Source: an uncultured Sphingobium sp. (GTDB taxonomy: Bacteria > Pseudomonadota > Alphaproteobacteria > Sphingomonadales > Sphingomonadaceae). Taken from it: 10,233 bases of DNA. Positions 1 to 6,317 of this stretch are shown here, one piece after another. The notes beneath the pieces were generated by a model. It was not told where the DNA came from and searched no databases. It saw only the letters and a program-made list of their open reading frames with translations. A program made the position numbers and the translations under genes. Position 1 is the first letter of the stretch; each line of letters begins with the position of its first letter. The stretch covers positions 1-10,233 of the forward strand of contig CAJYHD010000015.1 in assembly GCA_913773715.1 (NCBI GenBank), in the 5' to 3' direction.

Positions 1-357
1 CTTGATGCCCTTGCCGGCCGCCCGATCTCGGTCAAAGCACCCCGAGAGGTCATCCGTAGCTATGTTGCCATCCGCGAATTGATGGGCCTGATAGGGGCGC
101 TGCTCGATGAGGCGCCGGAGGGTGTCATTCGGTTCGACAGCGGTGGTGAGGCAATGGAGCTTGGCGAGGTCGCTCAGGCCGTCAATCGGGTCCTGGGTGG
201 TAATAGCGTCACAAGGGCCGCGATAACAGACCAGATACCCGACCATTACGTCGGAGACACAACGCGCTACGCGCAGCTTCTGTCCGAATATGGCATCACC
301 CCCGTACCGCTCGATAGGCAGATCGTCGAAACTGCCGCCTTTATTCGTCAAAGCTAG
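1..357 (+). CDS. NAD-dependent epimerase/dehydratase (extended SDR), C-terminal part
   Basis: This is the last 118 codons of a gene that begins before the window; it ends at TAG 355-357. An ATG at 79 lies in the same frame but is probably internal, because the frame is open to position 1 and the upstream residues fit the family. The segment reads PREVIRSYVAIRELM, then a helix, then GVIRFDSGGEAMELGEVAQ, and ends with TTRYAQLLSEYGITPVPLD. This matches the C-terminal substrate-binding half of extended SDR sugar-nucleotide epimerases/dehydratases, where an R-x-Y-V segment is followed by a line describing the regained nucleotide-sugar pocket. The Rossmann NAD site and the YxxxK catalytic pair would lie upstream and cannot be seen. 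It probably supplies a modified nucleotide sugar for the polysaccharide made by the downstream operon. The substrate cannot be told from this fragment. Confidence 0.75.
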   Translation, partial: LDALAGRPISVKAPREVIRSYVAIRELMGLIGALLDEAPEGVIRFDSGGEAMELGEVAQAVNRVLGGNSVTRAAITDQIPDHYVGDTTRYAQLLSEYGITPVPLDRQIVETAAFIRQS

Positions 358-368
358 GCATGACGGCC

Positions 369-408
369 CGGCAAGGCCCATCCCGCCCGCTAGGCTCTGG
401 CCTTACCG
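369..408. repeat. Imperfect inverted repeat between the epimerase gene and the export operon
   Basis: CGGCAAGGCC at 369-378 pairs with GGCCTTACCG at 399-408, giving 9 of 10 pairs around a 20-nt loop. It lies 12 nt after the epimerase stop and upstream of the export operon. There is no T-run after it, so it is not a convincing intrinsic terminator. It may be a weak RNA hairpin or a chance GC-rich match. I see no clear -35/-10 promoter in the 358-436 gap. Confidence 0.25.
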
Positions 409-422
409 AACAGCGTGAGTAT

Positions 423-460
423 AGGACGACAGGACGATGACGCGCCCCAATACGCAAGGA
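423..460 (+). promoter_or_regulatory. Candidate ribosome binding sites deciding the export-gene start
   Basis: AGGA at 423-426 is 10 nt ahead of ATG 437, and a second AGGA at 431-434 is too close (2 nt). AAGGA at 456-460 is 12 nt ahead of ATG 473. Neither spacing is ideal. The start at 473 gives a more ordinary signal peptide length (about 41 residues rather than 53), but the two starts cannot be separated from sequence alone. Confidence 0.4.
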
Positions 461-472
461 TATCGGCATTTC

Positions 473-2488
473 ATGAAACCATACGCGTTGTCCGGTTCCG
501 CGTCCCAGGGGGCAGGCCGCTACCGTCGGGAATGGCGGATGGCTCCCGCTTTGTCTGCGCTGGCCCTGCTGATGACCGCCGTTCCGGCGGGGGCTCAGGT
601 GGTGTACTCGCCCAATAATATCCCCAGCGGGCTGCCGGTGGACCCAAGCACCACCTCACAGGGCGACAATCGCCAGACCGGCAACTCACAGGGAAACAAT
701 AATCGCGGCAATTCCGCGAACGGCGACTCGAGCCAGTCGACCACGACGATCTACGACCCGGTTTCGATCGGCAATAGTTCGGGCACGTCCGCCACGCGCG
801 ATACCAGCGGTTATCTGACCAATGGCCCCAGGCTTGGTGAAAACGGGTTGCTGGATCTAGAAAGCCTAAGGCTGCGCCAGCCCGCCAAGCCAGGCGAGTT
901 CGAGAATTGGGTGCGTTCTACGACCGGACGCGAATTGAAGCGCTATGGTAGCGATCTCCTGCTTCCCGGCGCCCGCGATTTCGCGGTGCCCGCAACGACC
1001 ACGATCCCGCCCGATTATGCTCTGAATATCGGCGATGTCGTCTCGATCGCGCTGACGGGATCGGTGGAAGGAAGCGTCGATGTCGAGATCGATCGCAACG
1101 GCCAGATATTCCTGCCGAATATTGGCGCAATTACCCTGGTCGGCGTTCGCTATCGCGATCTGAAAGATCGTATCGCCGCGGCCGTGGGGCGGCAATATCG
1201 CGGCTATAACGTTTCGGTCTCGATCCAGCGTTTGCGCGGCGTGCGTGTCTATGTGACGGGCTTCGCCAATCATCCGGGCGCCTATTCGGTCAACAGCCTG
1301 TCGACGCTGGTCAACGCCGTCTTGGCATCAGGCGGCCCCTCCGCAGGGGGCAGCTTTCGCTCAATCAAGCTTTATCGCAACGGCCGTGAAGTTACCGATT
1401 TTGATCTTTACCGGCTGATCCGGGAAGGCGATCGGTCGCGTGATCCCATTCTCCAGAACGAAGACGTACTGTTCATTCCGCCGGTGGGTGAGCAGATTGC
1501 CGTCATCGGCAGCGTCAACGAGGAAGCGATCTACGAAGCGCGGCCCGGTGAAACGCTGGCCGATATGTTGCGACTGGCGGGGGGACCGACCAATCTGGCC
1601 GATCCGTCGCGGGTAATCCTGTATCGGCAAAGCGACCTCGATACGGTCGGCAGCCGTCAGATCGCCCGCAGCGATGCGGCAGGCATTGTGATCGCCGCAG
1701 GCGATATTCTGCAGGTCCTGCCGCAGGGCAGTCTGACGCGGCCGCTGGAACGCCAGCAGGCGATCGTGCGCATCGAAGGTGAGGTGAACAAGCCCGGCAA
1801 TTATTATGTCGCGCCCAACACCCCATTGTCTGAAGTGATCGCCATGGCGGGTGGCCTAACCCCGCGCGCTTATGTCTATGGTACGCGTTTCTCGCGGGAA
1901 TCGGTGCGAGCGCAGCAGCGCCGCAGCTTCCTGGAGGCCGTAGACCAGATGGAAGTGACGCTGGCTGCCGCGCCGCTGAACGGCGATCGCCTGATCGATG
2001 CCGCGGAGCGCCAGACCCAGATCACCGCAGCCCGCACTTTCCTCGACAAGCTGCGGCAGAAGGAACCCGATGGTCGTATGGTGATCGACCTGTCACCCGA
2101 AGACCAGGCCCTGCCCGGCAACCTGCCTGTCGAGAATAGCGACCGCATCGTCATCCCGCCCCGGGTCAATACGATCGGCGTGTTCGGCGCCGTCTATCGC
2201 CCCGCTTCCTTCCTGTTGGGCGACAAGCCGCTGCGGGTGCGCGATTATGTCGAGCAGGCGGGCGGTACGATCCGCGGTGCCGATCGGGGCAACATCTTCG
2301 TGGTCCGTGCGAACGGTTCCGTCGTCACCAAGCGGCGGGGCGCGCTGAACGCACGGGTCTTGCCGGGCGATACGGTCTTCGTACCGGTTCGTACCCAATC
2401 CTCCTCGGTGCTGGCCAAGATTCGCGACATTTCGCAGATTATCTTCCAACTCGGCATCAGCGCTGCGGCGCTGGCGGCGATCCGTTGA
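473..2488 (+). CDS. Outer-membrane polysaccharide export protein (OPX, Wza/GumB type, four SLBB-like repeats)
   Basis: The protein should form the outer-membrane/periplasmic channel that passes the finished polysaccharide out of the cell. From ATG 473 it is 671 residues; an upstream in-frame ATG at 437 would add 12. In numbering from 437, residues 28-53 hold a basic segment, a hydrophobic stretch and an AGA|Q signal-peptidase site. There is no Cys, so no lipobox. Residues about 70-110 are Asn/Ser/Gln/Thr-rich and probably disordered. The Poly_export domain is at about 190-270 (PDYALNIGD at 192-200). SLBB-like beta-grasp units start at about 271 (VTGFANHPGAY), 355 (VIGSVNEEAIYEA), 443 (IEGEVNKPGNYYV) and 579 (VFGAVYRPASFLL); the third carries a helical insertion at about 486-546. 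The last ~28 residues form a hydrophobic/amphipathic helix, as in Wza, which could line the outer-membrane pore. The stop TGA (2486-2488) overlaps the next ATG by one base. Confidence 0.9.
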   Translation: MKPYALSGSASQGAGRYRREWRMAPALSALALLMTAVPAGAQVVYSPNNIPSGLPVDPSTTSQGDNRQTGNSQGNNNRGNSANGDSSQSTTTIYDPVSIGNSSGTSATRDTSGYLTNGPRLGENGLLDLESLRLRQPAKPGEFENWVRSTTGRELKRYGSDLLLPGARDFAVPATTTIPPDYALNIGDVVSIALTGSVEGSVDVEIDRNGQIFLPNIGAITLVGVRYRDLKDRIAAAVGRQYRGYNVSVSIQRLRGVRVYVTGFANHPGAYSVNSLSTLVNAVLASGGPSAGGSFRSIKLYRNGREVTDFDLYRLIREGDRSRDPILQNEDVLFIPPVGEQIAVIGSVNEEAIYEARPGETLADMLRLAGGPTNLADPSRVILYRQSDLDTVGSRQIARSDAAGIVIAAGDILQVLPQGSLTRPLERQQAIVRIEGEVNKPGNYYVAPNTPLSEVIAMAGGLTPRAYVYGTRFSRESVRAQQRRSFLEAVDQMEVTLAAAPLNGDRLIDAAERQTQITAARTFLDKLRQKEPDGRMVIDLSPEDQALPGNLPVENSDRIVIPPRVNTIGVFGAVYRPASFLLGDKPLRVRDYVEQAGGTIRGADRGNIFVVRANGSVVTKRRGALNARVLPGDTVFVPVRTQSSSVLAKIRDISQIIFQLGISAAALAAIR

Positions 2489-3576
2489 TGCGTGCGCCTC
2501 GTTCCATGACGGGCACGTTGGCCAGCCTGCCGATCATCGGCAACGACTGGCTACGCCGCGCCATCTTTGCCGTGCTGATCGTCGTCTGCGCACTATTGAC
2601 GCTGTTTCCGCAGCAATATCGTGCAGCGGTGACCCTGACGCCGACCGATCCGGCCAGTCTGGGTCTCAGCAGCACGTTGGGCCAATTGGGGGCGGTGGGC
2701 AACGTCTTCGGCAATCAGGCGGCCGTAGAGGTAAGCCTGAAGGTCGCGCGCAGCGAATATGTCCGTTCACTCGTCGCGCGCCAACTCAACCTAGAACGTG
2801 TGCTGGGCAAGACGCCGCTGGAAACGCACCGCTGGCTGGATCACGAGGTCGACATCCGCGCCCTGCGTGGCGGGATCATCCAGTTCGAAGTAAAGCAGCC
2901 CGATCCGGAATTCGCGCGCAACATCGTCGCGGCCTATGGCACGGCGGTACGGGAACAGCTTGCGATCATCGCGCGCGATCAGACGGCGCGCAAGCGCGAT
3001 ATCCTGATCAAACTGGTCGACAATGCCGGACAGAAGCTGACGCAGGCGCAGGCCGCCTATGACAGTTTCCGCCTGCGCACTCAATATAGCAGCCCAGCGG
3101 CCGCCATTTATGCCGCTGGAGATCGTATTCCAGAGCTGGAAGCGGTCATCCGGTCCAAGGAAGTACAACTGAGCGCCATGCGCCAGTTCGCGACCGATGA
3201 GAACATGCGGGTTCGTCAGGCGCGTGCCGAAATCGCCTCGCTTCGGGCCCAACTCGCAGAGGCGCGCTCGACATCGCCTCAGGAGCGCAGTTCGGTCGGG
3301 CAGGTCGTCAGACAATCCACGGAAGTTGAAAAGCTGCGGCGTGATCTTGATCTCGCGCAGAGCCTGTATGACAGCTACAAGCGCTTCCTGCAGGGGACCT
3401 CGGTCGAGGACCTGACGTCGAGCGCGAACATCCGCATCTTGGAGCCTCCGTTCGTCGACACAGCCCGGCAGTTCAACACCCTTCCGCTGGCACTGGCGAT
3501 TGTCTTGGTGCTGCTCGGGCTTGCAATTGAATTCTACCGTATCCGTCCGCCGCTTGAGGAAAGAGCGCTGGCATGA
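2488..3576 (+). CDS. Polysaccharide co-polymerase / chain-length determinant (Wzz/GumC-like), no kinase domain
   Basis: This is an inner-membrane protein of 362 residues that should work with the OPX protein to control chain length and gate export. A transmembrane helix at about 25-40 is followed by the Wzz-type periplasmic start (QYRAAVTLTPTDPASLG). Long heptad-rich helices at about 160-300 are consistent with the periplasmic coiled coil of PCP proteins. A second transmembrane helix at about 332-347 (LPLALAIVLVLLGLAI) leads to a short basic cytoplasmic tail. There is no Walker A/B motif or tyrosine cluster after the second helix, so the BY-kinase half of Wzc-like PCP-2a proteins is absent. 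Start ATG 2488 overlaps the upstream stop (TGATG); a TTG at 2485 in the same frame is not needed. No strong Shine-Dalgarno is seen, suggesting translational coupling. Its end overlaps the next gene by ATGA. Confidence 0.87.
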   Translation: MRAPRSMTGTLASLPIIGNDWLRRAIFAVLIVVCALLTLFPQQYRAAVTLTPTDPASLGLSSTLGQLGAVGNVFGNQAAVEVSLKVARSEYVRSLVARQLNLERVLGKTPLETHRWLDHEVDIRALRGGIIQFEVKQPDPEFARNIVAAYGTAVREQLAIIARDQTARKRDILIKLVDNAGQKLTQAQAAYDSFRLRTQYSSPAAAIYAAGDRIPELEAVIRSKEVQLSAMRQFATDENMRVRQARAEIASLRAQLAEARSTSPQERSSVGQVVRQSTEVEKLRRDLDLAQSLYDSYKRFLQGTSVEDLTSSANIRILEPPFVDTARQFNTLPLALAIVLVLLGLAIEFYRIRPPLEERALA

Positions 3577-4532
3577 CCATATCCGTGATTGAGGATAAGC
3601 GCCCCGACTTGTCGGTCGTCATTCCCTGTTACAACGAGGAAGAGAATGCCGCGGCGATTTGCGCTGCGGTGATCGCACAGCTCGAACCCTTAAATCTGTC
3701 CTTCGACATCATCTTCATCGACAATGATTCGACCGATCGAACGGTCGAGATCATTCGGCACCTGTGCGAAGCGGACCCACGCGTACGGTTAATCGTCAAC
3801 ACGCGCAATTATGGCCAGATGCGTTCGCCGACCCATGGTATCTATCAGGCGCGGGGGCGTGCGGTGATCGGCATGTGTGCGGATTTTCAGGATCCGCCGG
3901 AACTCCTGCCCGAATTTGTCCGACGCTGGCAGGCGGGGGCCGATATCGTCCTGGCCCTCCGCAAGTCGGAAACCAAGAATGGGCCGATGCTGCGCATGAT
4001 GCGTGGGATGTCCTATTGGCTGGCTCGAAATTTCGGCGATTATCCCATCCTGCCTGATGCCACTGGCTTCGGGCTGTATGACGCGCGTGTCGTACGCGCG
4101 ACACGAATGCTGTCGGAGCCAGAGCCGTTCTTCCGGGGAATGCTCGTCGAAACCGGTTACAGGCTTGAAACGATTTCTTTCCTGCGTCCGCCTCGCGCTG
4201 GTGGCCGTTCGAAAAACAGTTTTTTCGCCCTGCTCGATTTCGCCATGTCCGCACTGGCGGGATCGTCTAAGCGCCTTTTGCGGGTTCCGATCTATATCGG
4301 CGCTTTTGGTGCCCTGATGACGTTGGTCATGTTGGTGGGTGGAACACTGGCCTTCTTTTTGGACAGGCCGATTGCAGGCTGGTTCATTGCAGCCGTCGTT
4401 CAGGCCGAACTGGCGCTGTTGTTCGGTTTCCTGGGGTTGCTGGGTGACAATGTCCGCATCATTTCCGAGCGGACGCGCGGCACGCCACTGGTCCTAGAGC
4501 GCGAGCGCATCAACTTTCCATCGGACTACTGA
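3573..4532 (+). CDS. GT2 polyprenyl-phosphate glycosyltransferase (GtrB/DPM1-like)
   Basis: The protein probably transfers a sugar from a nucleotide donor to undecaprenyl phosphate on the cytoplasmic face. It has 319 residues. A GT-A fold runs from about 13: LSVVIPCYNEEEN, then the nucleotide-binding acidic segment IDNDSTDRT, then the metal/diphosphate region ADFQDPPELLP (D104, Q106, D107, P108, P109). The first Asp of the more usual DADxQDPP motif is Cys102 here. A charged SKRLLRVP stretch leads to two transmembrane helices at about 238-264 and 270-292 and a short tail, the layout of GtrB/ArnC/DPM1-type enzymes. GAGGA at 3556-3560 may be its ribosome site. It overlaps the PCP gene by ATGA and is followed after 1 nt by a GtrA-family gene, its usual partner. 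The sugar cannot be predicted. A bactoprenol glucosyl- or mannosyltransferase, or an aminosugar transferase, are all possible. Confidence 0.88.
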   Translation: MTISVIEDKRPDLSVVIPCYNEEENAAAICAAVIAQLEPLNLSFDIIFIDNDSTDRTVEIIRHLCEADPRVRLIVNTRNYGQMRSPTHGIYQARGRAVIGMCADFQDPPELLPEFVRRWQAGADIVLALRKSETKNGPMLRMMRGMSYWLARNFGDYPILPDATGFGLYDARVVRATRMLSEPEPFFRGMLVETGYRLETISFLRPPRAGGRSKNSFFALLDFAMSALAGSSKRLLRVPIYIGAFGALMTLVMLVGGTLAFFLDRPIAGWFIAAVVQAELALLFGFLGLLGDNVRIISERTRGTPLVLERERINFPSDY

Positions 4533-4533
4533 C

Positions 4534-4917
4534 ATGCGCCTGTCGCGCGAACGCATTCGCGAACTGTGGCGCTATTATCAGGCAGGCATAGTCAACACGG
4601 CCTTTGGCCTCGGCGCCTATTCCATATTGGTCTGGCTGGGACTGGGCATGTTCGTGGCGCAATTCATCGCGCACGGGATGGGAGTAGCGTTCAACTATCT
4701 GACATATAGCCGCCATGTATTCCGCGATACCAAGCCATCGCCTGTCCGGTTCATGCTGTCCTATGTCGGAAATTATTTGATCGGATTGGCCACGCTGGCA
4801 CTGGTGGCTCGCTTCCTGACGTCACCCTATATGGCCGGAATCGTGTCCGCCGGTGTCGTGTCGGTGGTCAATTACTTCATCCTGAAACGTTTCGTCTTTC
4901 TGGCCAAGGCGGCATGA
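4534..4917 (+). CDS. GtrA-family membrane protein (putative lipid-linked sugar flippase)
   Basis: A 127-residue protein with about four transmembrane helices (roughly 13-36, 39-57, 73-94, 99-117), the usual size and topology of the GtrA/DPMS family. Two copies of the family signature are visible: FNYLTYSRHVF at 53-63 and VNYFILKRFVF at 112-122, each with N-Y, a basic residue and a terminal Phe. Family members are thought to move undecaprenyl-phosphate-sugar to the periplasmic face, or to assist the neighbouring GtrB enzyme. The gene starts 1 nt after the GT2 stop and lacks a clear ribosome site, so it is probably translated by coupling. Its end overlaps the next gene by ATGA (4914-4917). The flippase role is a family inference. 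Confidence 0.85.
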   Translation: MRLSRERIRELWRYYQAGIVNTAFGLGAYSILVWLGLGMFVAQFIAHGMGVAFNYLTYSRHVFRDTKPSPVRFMLSYVGNYLIGLATLALVARFLTSPYMAGIVSAGVVSVVNYFILKRFVFLAKAA

Positions 4918-6317
4918 TCGCTTCGATCCGATCGCCACGGCGCGGATGGTGGCTGGAATATTTGCTGGGGCTTGGCGTCGCGCTGTTGCTGGCTCGGGCC
5001 ATGTGGTGGCTATACGCCTATGGCCAATTGCCACAGCCGTTCTTTTACGAACCCAGCGATACGTTCATGGACTGGTTCAACACGGCCTATTGGGCGCACG
5101 ATAAGGGCGCCTATGATAGCTGGCGAACCATCTATCCGCCTTTGTCGTTCGTGATCCTGCGCTTCCTGGGAAATCCGGCCTGCTATGTCGGAACCGAGGG
5201 ATTGACCTCACGCGATTGTGACTGGCTGGGGCTGGTGGCAATCCATACCATTTTCGCCATCAACATTATTTTGGTGGCGCTGACGTACAAGAAGATGGAA
5301 CGGCGCACTGCGGTGCCCCGCGCTTTCGCCTTGGCGACAGGTATGCCGATGCTGTTCGCACTGGAACGCGGCAATATACTGCTACTCTGCTTTACCGCCA
5401 TGTTGCTGGGTTTCGGCCCTTTGCTGCGCTCTGCGCGCTTACGTTGGCTGTTCGCGGGCATCGCGGTCAATTTCAAAGTCTATCTTATCGCAGCCCTTGC
5501 CTCGCAGTTGCTAAAGCGACGTTGGTTGTGGTTCGAAGGGGCGCTGCTTTCCACGGTCATCGTTTATCTGCTGAGTTACGGCATTTTAGGCGCGGGCACC
5601 CCGCGCGAAATCTACAGCAATATCAGTGACTATTCCTCTGGGTTCATTGCGGCTCAGGTCTTGGATATTTGGTACTCGGTGACCTACCAGCCTCTCATTT
5701 CCTTGCTGGAAGGCCAGAGTTTTCCAGTCGTTTCGATCATTGGGTCCCGCCCCGCCGAGATCGGGTTAATCGTGCTGCCGATGATCGTCCGCTTCGGGCA
5801 GCTGTCGGTTGTCCTGGCCGCCGTCGCGACGTGGCTGCGTCCCGAAGTCGTTCCTACTTATCGTCTAGCGTTCTTCGGCACGGTCCTCGCCCTCATCAGC
5901 TCCGAAGCCGGGGGCTATACGCAAATCATGGTGATCCTTTTCGTTTTCATGGAACCATGGAAAGGGATCGGGCGCCCGCTAGCAATTATCTGCTGCTATA
6001 TATTGTGTATGCCCGGCGACATCTCCATCGGTTATGTTCCACCGATCATCCGCGATAGCTTCTTGGTCGGGCGATCCGTGGAAGTGCATTACAGCGTTGC
6101 TCTGGGGATGTTTCTGCGTCCCGGCCTGCTGATCCTCGTCGCGATATCGCTGTCCTGCGTGACGTTGCACGATGTCTGGATAGATATTCGAGAGCAGGGG
6201 TGGCGGATGCGTTGGCGTTATCGTCGCGACTGGCCATTGCTGCCCGGCGTGTTGCGTCCTCGGTCGATTGGGAGTGCAAAGCAGGAGCCCGCCCCATTGG
6301 CGAGGGATTCGTCATGA
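4914..6317 (+). CDS. Polytopic GT-C-type glycosyltransferase, GT87/DUF2029-like (tentative)
   Basis: A 467-residue membrane protein with about ten hydrophobic helices and a soluble, basic C-terminal tail (about 420-467). After the first helix a periplasmic loop carries acidic residues (EPSD at about 46-49, then FMDWFNTAYW), the region where GT-C enzymes keep the catalytic acid. YPPLSFV follows, then LFALERGNILLL and GIAVNFKVYLIAAL, which resemble the conserved GQxNxLL and KxYP-type segments of GT87 (PimE-like) mannosyltransferases and DUF2029 proteins. Such enzymes use polyprenyl-phosphate sugars on the outer face, matching the GtrB/GtrA pair just upstream. The match is partial and it could instead be an unrelated polytopic protein, for example a polymerase-like protein. 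Start ATG 4914 overlaps the GtrA stop, with AAGG at 4906-4909 as a possible ribosome site. Hand-counted GC is only 53% at 5341-5400 and 5581-5640, lower than in the neighbouring genes sampled. Confidence 0.6.
   Translation: MIASIRSPRRGWWLEYLLGLGVALLLARAMWWLYAYGQLPQPFFYEPSDTFMDWFNTAYWAHDKGAYDSWRTIYPPLSFVILRFLGNPACYVGTEGLTSRDCDWLGLVAIHTIFAINIILVALTYKKMERRTAVPRAFALATGMPMLFALERGNILLLCFTAMLLGFGPLLRSARLRWLFAGIAVNFKVYLIAALASQLLKRRWLWFEGALLSTVIVYLLSYGILGAGTPREIYSNISDYSSGFIAAQVLDIWYSVTYQPLISLLEGQSFPVVSIIGSRPAEIGLIVLPMIVRFGQLSVVLAAVATWLRPEVVPTYRLAFFGTVLALISSEAGGYTQIMVILFVFMEPWKGIGRPLAIICCYILCMPGDISIGYVPPIIRDSFLVGRSVEVHYSVALGMFLRPGLLILVAISLSCVTLHDVWIDIREQGWRMRWRYRRDWPLLPGVLRPRSIGSAKQEPAPLARDSS
6302..6306 (+). 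promoter_or_regulatory. Ribosome binding site fixing the beta-helix gene start
   Basis: GAGGG at 6302-6306 sits 7 nt before ATG 6314. The same frame is open from 6200, but a start there would overlap the upstream gene by about 118 nt and would bury the Tat signal. ATG 6314 overlaps the upstream stop by ATGA, like the other junctions in this operon, and is preferred. Confidence 0.6.

Noticed and set aside
358..436. Promoter for the export operon
   Set aside because: No convincing -35/-10 pair is seen in this short gap. The operon may be transcribed from further upstream, together with the epimerase gene.
2791..3315. 174-aa minus-strand open frame opposite the chain-length gene
   Set aside because: Antisense shadow of a well-supported Wzz-type coding sequence, with no recognisable motif and no ribosome site.
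6200..6313. 38-codon upstream extension of the beta-helix gene
   Set aside because: It would overlap the upstream gene deeply and would hide the twin-arginine signal. The ATGA junction at 6314 with GAGGG ahead of it is a better start.
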